Source of the DNA: Hymenoscyphus infarciens
Taxonomy: Eukaryota > Ascomycota > Leotiomycetes > Helotiales > Helotiaceae
DNA length: 28,132 nt
Assembly: GCA_001414345.1 (NCBI GenBank)
Contig: LLCB01000509.1
Span: 1-28,132 of the forward strand
Direction: 5' to 3'
Part shown: in pieces, positions 23,641 to 28,132 of the stretch
Layout of the letters: each line of letters starts with the position of its first letter
Position numbering within the stretch: the first letter of the stretch is position 1
Made by a program: the position numbers and the translations under genes
Notes under the pieces: model-generated
The model's input: only the letters and a program-made list of their open reading frames with translations
Databases searched by the model: none
Told to the model about the DNA's origin: nothing

Positions 23641-25115
23641 TTAGAAATTATAAGAACTAGCTATAGCTTAGTTAAGCTAGATAGTTTTTAATAATTTAGC
23701 TTTTTTTAGCTTTTTTCTTCTACTATATATACTTATTAAATTTCTAATATAAGACGTTAGTATAATATAAGACGTTTCTATAATATATACTCTTTTTATT
23801 TCTAACTTAAGATACTACTATAGTTAAGCGTTTCTATTATATATTCTTTCTTTTATATTATAATAAGGCTTTAAAGATAGTAGATTATAATTCCTTCTTA
23901 GATATACCTATAGCTAAGCTAGCTTACTAGAGATTTTTACTAGTAAAGTAAAATACTTTTAAACTTAAAAAAGCTAGTTATTTTTTCTATTAAATATCTT
24001 ATTTAAAATATATCTATAGTAATTCCTAGTATAGATAGGATAGGAAGTTAAACTAAGCCTAGTTTTTAATAATTATAAGTTACTAATTCCTTAATTCTTT
24101 AATTAACTTAAAAAGACACTTACTTACTCTTTCCCTCTACTACTTTTTAAATTTCTACTTTTATATCTTAAGAACGTTATAAATCCTACTATTAATCTAG
24201 AAGTATAAAAGTAACTAAGAAAACTATTTAAATAATAGCTAGATTCTTAAATAATAAAAGCCTTTAATAATACTCTAATTATATCATATCTATAATAAAG
24301 TATACTACTTCTAAGAATATTATATAAACTATCTAGAATACCGCTCTTATAATATAATCTATAACTAGAGTTAAGAAAGCTAGATAATAATATAAAGCTT
24401 ATATAATCCTTTATAATAATAATACATAGTATATAAAATAGCTATAACGTATTATTATATAATAGAATCTTATCAAAACTATATACTAGAATTATATATA
24501 GAGGAACTAACTTATATACTAAATACTACTATACTAAAAAAATAGATTAAATATAATTTAAATCCTTTCTCTTATAACCCTTTCTTACTCTATAAAAGTA
24601 TACTTTCGCTTCCTCTTTATATATATACTATAATTTAGCTAAACTCTATTATACTTTCTTTAATACTTTTAGTAATTTATATATCTTATTAAAGTATATC
24701 TATTACTTTACTATATCTTTTTAAGTTTATTTATAAAGAAACATTTTTAACCTTACTATATATAAGAACTATACTTTAGCTATACTCTATTATACCTCCT
24801 TTTTTTCTATTAATAATATATATATCTATTAGAATTATATACTATATTAAAAGAGTAATTTTAAGACTATTTTATATATATACTATATTATAGTTAAACT
24901 CTATTATATCTCCTTTTTATTATCTTATAATGTTTATATTTAGTTACTAGGTTTTACTTCTTTATTAAAGGTCTAATAAGTAATTAATAAGTTCTATACT
25001 AGCTTAGACTCTATATATAGCTAGATAGACTTATTAGAAGCTACTATCTTTTTAAGTATTTTCCTTTCTTATTCCCTTTATCTCTTTTCTTACTATCTTT
25101 ACCTTCTATTAAGAA
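23640..25115 (-). pseudogene. Ghost gene O: Lys/Gln-rich protein with three ~40-residue repeats
   Basis: The minus-strand frame with triplets congruent to 2 mod 3 is coherent from about 25115 to 23640. The N-terminus is very rich in Lys/Arg/Glu/Met. Three copies of a Gly/Ser-x-Met-Met-Glu-Phe/Tyr motif follow (repeat at 24627-24925). The C-terminal part (23700-24200) is Lys/Gln-rich. Two in-frame TGA codons (near 24475 and 24285) are not readily explained by CpA mutation and may mark introns, indels or ordinary decay. It is divergent from P, with almost no spacer. No family recognised. Confidence 0.5.
24627..24925 (-). repeat. Three imperfect copies of a ~35-bp motif
   Basis: ACTAT(A/T)(A/C)TTTAGCTA-like sequence followed by ACTCTATTATA(C/T) occurs near 24627, 24768 and 24881. 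Spacing is unequal (about 141 and 113 bp). All three fall in the same minus-strand frame, giving a Met-Met-Glu-(Phe/Tyr) motif, so they look like protein repeats of gene O. Confidence 0.7.
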
Positions 25116-25122
25116 TATAAAA

Positions 25123-27141
25123 CAGTTCCTAGTTAAAAGTATCTAAGAGCTATAGAGTTAAGCTCTCTAAGTTAGACTAAGTATTAGTATAATTAATCTA
25201 AACTAGAGAGCTATAACTAGTAGCTAGATAAGACATAAACGTATTAAGGAGTATATAAGAAGGAGGTAGAGACTAGTAGTATATAAATTATAATTTAATA
25301 ATCTTAGTACTATATAAGCACTCTAAGTAGTAGTAGGTTAGTTATATAAGTTAGATAAAGAATAATAAGATATTTAACTATTTCCTAAGTAGAGTATTAA
25401 AGAGAAAAAAGTAATTACTTCGTATAATTAATTAAGTAAAGCCTTATAGTATTACCTACTTATAATATTCTATCTTATACCTAAGTAGTAAGAGTTAATA
25501 TTAGAGACAAAATTAGAAGTTTATAATATTATAATAGTCTCTAGAACCTATTAGATTTACCTAAGCTATATATATTATAAAATACACTTAAAGGAATAAA
25601 GAGAATAGAATAATTAATACTACTATTAGACTTATTACTACTTAGTTAGAAAAATTTTAAACTTAATATTATAGCTTCTTATAAAATAGAATAAATTTAT
25701 AGCTCTATTAATAAAAAGAATAATATTATACTAAGCCTACTAATCTATATTAATACCTCTATTAAACATAATAACTCTAAAATAAGAAGAACCTATATAT
25801 CTCCTATAAAAATCATATTATTATATATAAGAGCTAACTAAGCTAGTACACCGAATATCTTTAGACTCTTATATTATATATTTACGTTGCTTTAAAGGTT
25901 GAATTATACTTACTAAGAGTAATAGAGAAGAATTAACTCTTAATATAATAGAAGTTAAACTAGAGAGTATTCTAGTATCGAGTTCTTAAGATACTTAAGT
26001 ATACTTAAAGCTTAGTAATAGTTAAGAAGAAGTAGGAGCTAATTACTATAATAGTTTAGTATTAGGAACCGTAGCTAGAGATAGGGTACTTATACTAATA
26101 TTCTAGTTAGAACTAGAGCCTACCTAGTTATTAAGCTATTCTTAAATATTATATCCTTTTCTAGTAAGTCTAATATAAGATTAAATTCTATTAAGTTATT
26201 TAAAAGTTATAATATAGATATTAGACTAAAGAATAAGCTCTATATTATAAAACGCCTTAAACTCTCTCTTATTTTATAGATATTAGCTCTTATTTAATAA
26301 TAGTTAAGATTCCTATACTCTAAGTAAATTACTATAAAGACTATATAGAGCTAATACCTATTCCGCCTATAAAATAGTATAGTAGGGATAGGGAGAAGGT
26401 AGATTTAGTTATTAATAATATACTAATTCTTATTAGAAGCAGTTCTTTTAGTTTCTAAAGCTAACTCTAACTTTAGTAGCTAGAACCTTATAAATAGTAG
26501 TATTAAACTAAGAGTTAAGAAACCCTAGATCTCTTAAAAGACTTTAAAAACGATCTTAGATCTTATAATCTAACTCGCTTCTCTTACTACTCCTTTTTAT
26601 ATATATTAAAAACCTTATCTTAACTTATACTTACTAGATTTTAATAAAATAGATTAAGATAAGGTTAATACATTACTTTTATATTATTAATAGTAGTTCT
26701 ATACCCTTAATTATATAAAGGTTCTTATCTTATAAGAAACTAAAGTATAATTTATTAAAAAGAAGTAAGGTCTTTTCCCTAAGATCTTTATATAGTATAA
26801 GGAACTACGTAGTCTTATTCTCCTCTTTAACTTATTCTTAAATACTATAATATAAGTCCTTATTATTTAGTAATTTAGAGGTAAAAGGGCTTAGGTACTA
26901 AGTAGATATTTTATAGAAGCTAAGTTTTAGAGACTCTAGGTTAGAGAGAGGTTAGTATTAAGGAAATAAATAGTATAAAATAGATTAATTTATACTAGCT
27001 ATAGACTTTTATATATTTAACATCTTAGAAGCTATAAGGTTAGATACGTTAGGTATATATACTAGCTAGGAGAAGTCTAAGAGAAGAAGAAGCTATACTA
27101 AAATTTAAAGAATATATATAATAAGAGAAGTAACGTCTTAA
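25123..27141 (+). pseudogene. Ghost gene P: ~670-residue single-frame protein
   Basis: One plus-strand frame (congruent to 1 mod 3) is coherent from about 25123 to a TAA at 27139-27141, with no frame change over 2 kb. Intact in-frame CAT (25234, 26671) and CAG (26440) remain. The N-terminus is basic, with an Ile-Lys-Glu-Tyr-Ile-Arg-Arg-Arg-like patch near 25240-25265. The middle is Leu/Gln/Met-rich. A Gly-Gln-Gly-Glu-Gly-Arg-Phe-like spot lies near 26390, and the end is Lys/Arg/Ser-rich. It points outward toward the right array and is the last gene. The start is uncertain. No family recognised. Confidence 0.65.
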
Positions 27142-27370
27142 GCTTAAAGAGCTTTACTACTTAAAAACACACTATATAAAAAGACGAGCTTAGGAGTATT
27201 AAAACCATAGTAGGTAGATATATAGACGTAGTAAGGTAGAAAAATAAGTAAGGATTTAGATTAGAAGAAGAACTAGAAGGTATATAGATATATACTACGT
27301 AGAAAATAATAAAGTAAGAGATAAATATATAGAGAGTATATAAGTTTAAAGAACTAAAAAGTTATAGTCT
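27142..27370. other. Spacer between ghost gene P and right array
   Basis: Purine-rich mutated DNA without a clear frame. It contains short palindromes such as TACGTA near 27296. No similarity to the left spacer was seen, so the inverted repetition is confined to the arrays. Confidence 0.45.
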
Positions 27371-28132
27371 AATACTAATTTATTAGTATCTCTAATAAGT
27401 TAAGCTTATATAAGTAAGTATATAAAAGCTAGTTTCTAAGACTAATTTATTAGTAGAGCTAATAAATTAAGCTTAGAAATAAGAGTAGTATATAAAAGCT
27501 AATTTCTAATACTAATTTATTAGTAGAGCTAATAAATTAAGCTTAGAAATAAGATATATATCTAAAAGTTAATTTCTAATACTAATTTAATAGTAGAGCT
27601 AATAAATTAAGCTTAGAAATAAGATAAGTATCTAAAAGTTGATTTCCTATACTAATTTATTAGTAGAGCTAATAAATTAAGCTTAGAAATAAGACTAGTA
27701 TAAAAAAGCTAATTTCTAATACTAATTTATTAGTAGAGCTAATAAATTAAGCTTATATATAAGATAAGAATCTAAAACTTAATTTCTAATACTAATTTAT
27801 TAGTAGAGCTAATAAATTAAGCCTAGAAATAAGATAAGAATCTAAAACTTAATTTCTAATACTAATTTACTAGTAGAGCTAATAAATTAATCTTAGAAAT
27901 AAGAGTAAATTAAGCTTAGAAAAAAGATTAGTATATAAAAGCTAATTTCTTATACTAATTTATTAGTAGAGCTAATAAATTAAGCTTAGAAATAAGAGTA
28001 GTATCTAAAAGCTAATTTCTAATACTAATTTAGTAGTAGAGCTAATAAATTAAGCTTAGAAATAAGATAAGTATCTAAAAGCTAATTTCTAATACTAATT
28101 TAGTAGTAGAGCTAATAAATTAAGCTTAGAAA
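27371..28132 (-). repeat. Right terminal tandem array, inverted copy of the 70-bp unit, about 11 copies
   Basis: The core AAGCTT (or a one-base variant) recurs at 27402, 27469, 27539, 27609, 27679, 27749, 27819, 27889, 27912, 27982, 28052 and 28122. Spacing is 70 bp except for a degenerate inner copy and one short 23-bp insertion. The units are the reverse complement of the left array. The last base of the window pairs with position 11 of the left end, so the two arrays are in phase at the window edges. Copy number differs (about 7 left, 11 right). Confidence 0.93.

Larger units (their letters stand above)
1..28132. mobile_element. RIP-inactivated ~28-kb element bounded by inverted 70-bp repeat arrays
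   Basis: The two ends carry arrays of the same 70-bp unit in opposite orientation. The interior is densely filled with mutated reading frames on both strands. CA/TG depletion looks uniform from end to end, so the whole block was probably treated as one duplicated unit by RIP. Gene density, the lack of recognisable retroelement order and the long inverted arrays suggest a large DNA element (giant transposon or virus-like element) rather than a nest of ordinary transposons. The class is inferred, not shown: no target-site duplication, flanking unique sequence or integrase can be seen inside the window. A subtelomeric or minichromosome block would be an alternative. Confidence 0.5.

Noticed and set aside
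1..28132. Mitochondrial, apicomplexan or otherwise naturally AT-rich genome
   Set aside because: The AT bias comes specifically from missing CA/TG, with CC, GC and CG kept, and stops sit where Gln/Trp codons are expected. That is RIP and not general AT pressure.
1..28132. tRNA, rRNA or other structured RNA genes
   Set aside because: No cloverleaf, conserved T-loop or rRNA-like stretch was seen. Such motifs would also be destroyed by the mutation pattern.

Overview
The window looks like one heavily mutated accessory element from the nuclear genome of a filamentous ascomycete (Pezizomycotina). CA and TG dinucleotides are almost absent (none at all in positions 1-480) while TA is everywhere. 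This is the mark of repeat-induced point mutation (RIP, CpA to TpA on both strands). No gene-sized open reading frame survives. The AT-richness therefore comes from C-to-T mutation of once normal coding DNA, and is not typical of an AT-rich genome as a whole. The species cannot be named from sequence alone.

Layout: the left edge (1-467) is a tandem array of a 70-bp unit. The right edge (about 27371-28132) is an array of the same unit in inverted orientation, so the window is bounded by long terminal inverted arrays. Between them, nearly every stretch reads as a 'ghost' coding frame once TAA/TAG are allowed to stand for mutated CAA/CAG/TGG. These frames run for hundreds of codons with sensible Lys/Glu/Arg/Leu composition. 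Rare surviving CAA, CAG, CAT, CAC and TGG codons fall in register with them. I lettered them A-P: A-E on + (about 0.6-8.3 kb), F on - (8.3-11.5), G on + (11.5-12.9), H on - (12.8-15.3), I on + (15.3-16.2), J on - (16.1-17.6), K on + (17.9-19.0), L and M on - (19.0-22.3), N and O on - (22.4-25.1), P on + (25.1-27.1). Several neighbours are convergent with slightly overlapping 3' ends. All boundaries are estimates, because start codons (ATG to ATA) and true stops are masked by the mutation.

Several ghost genes carry in-frame tandem repeats whose periods are multiples of three: 42 bp near B, 90 bp in D, 99 bp with KKRK basic motifs in E, 39 bp in F, 48 bp in M. Most ghost proteins look like long Leu/Lys/Glu/Gln-rich, partly coiled-coil proteins. 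I could not recognise a family with confidence for any of them, and I saw no reverse transcriptase, DDE transposase, family-B polymerase or helicase signature. The best overall reading is a roughly 28-kb, gene-dense, cargo-rich mobile or virus-like element with terminal inverted repeat arrays. It appears to have been intact when RIP silenced it, and its class is undetermined. The only simple ORF in the window (20270-20476 +) is an antisense shadow of ghost gene M.
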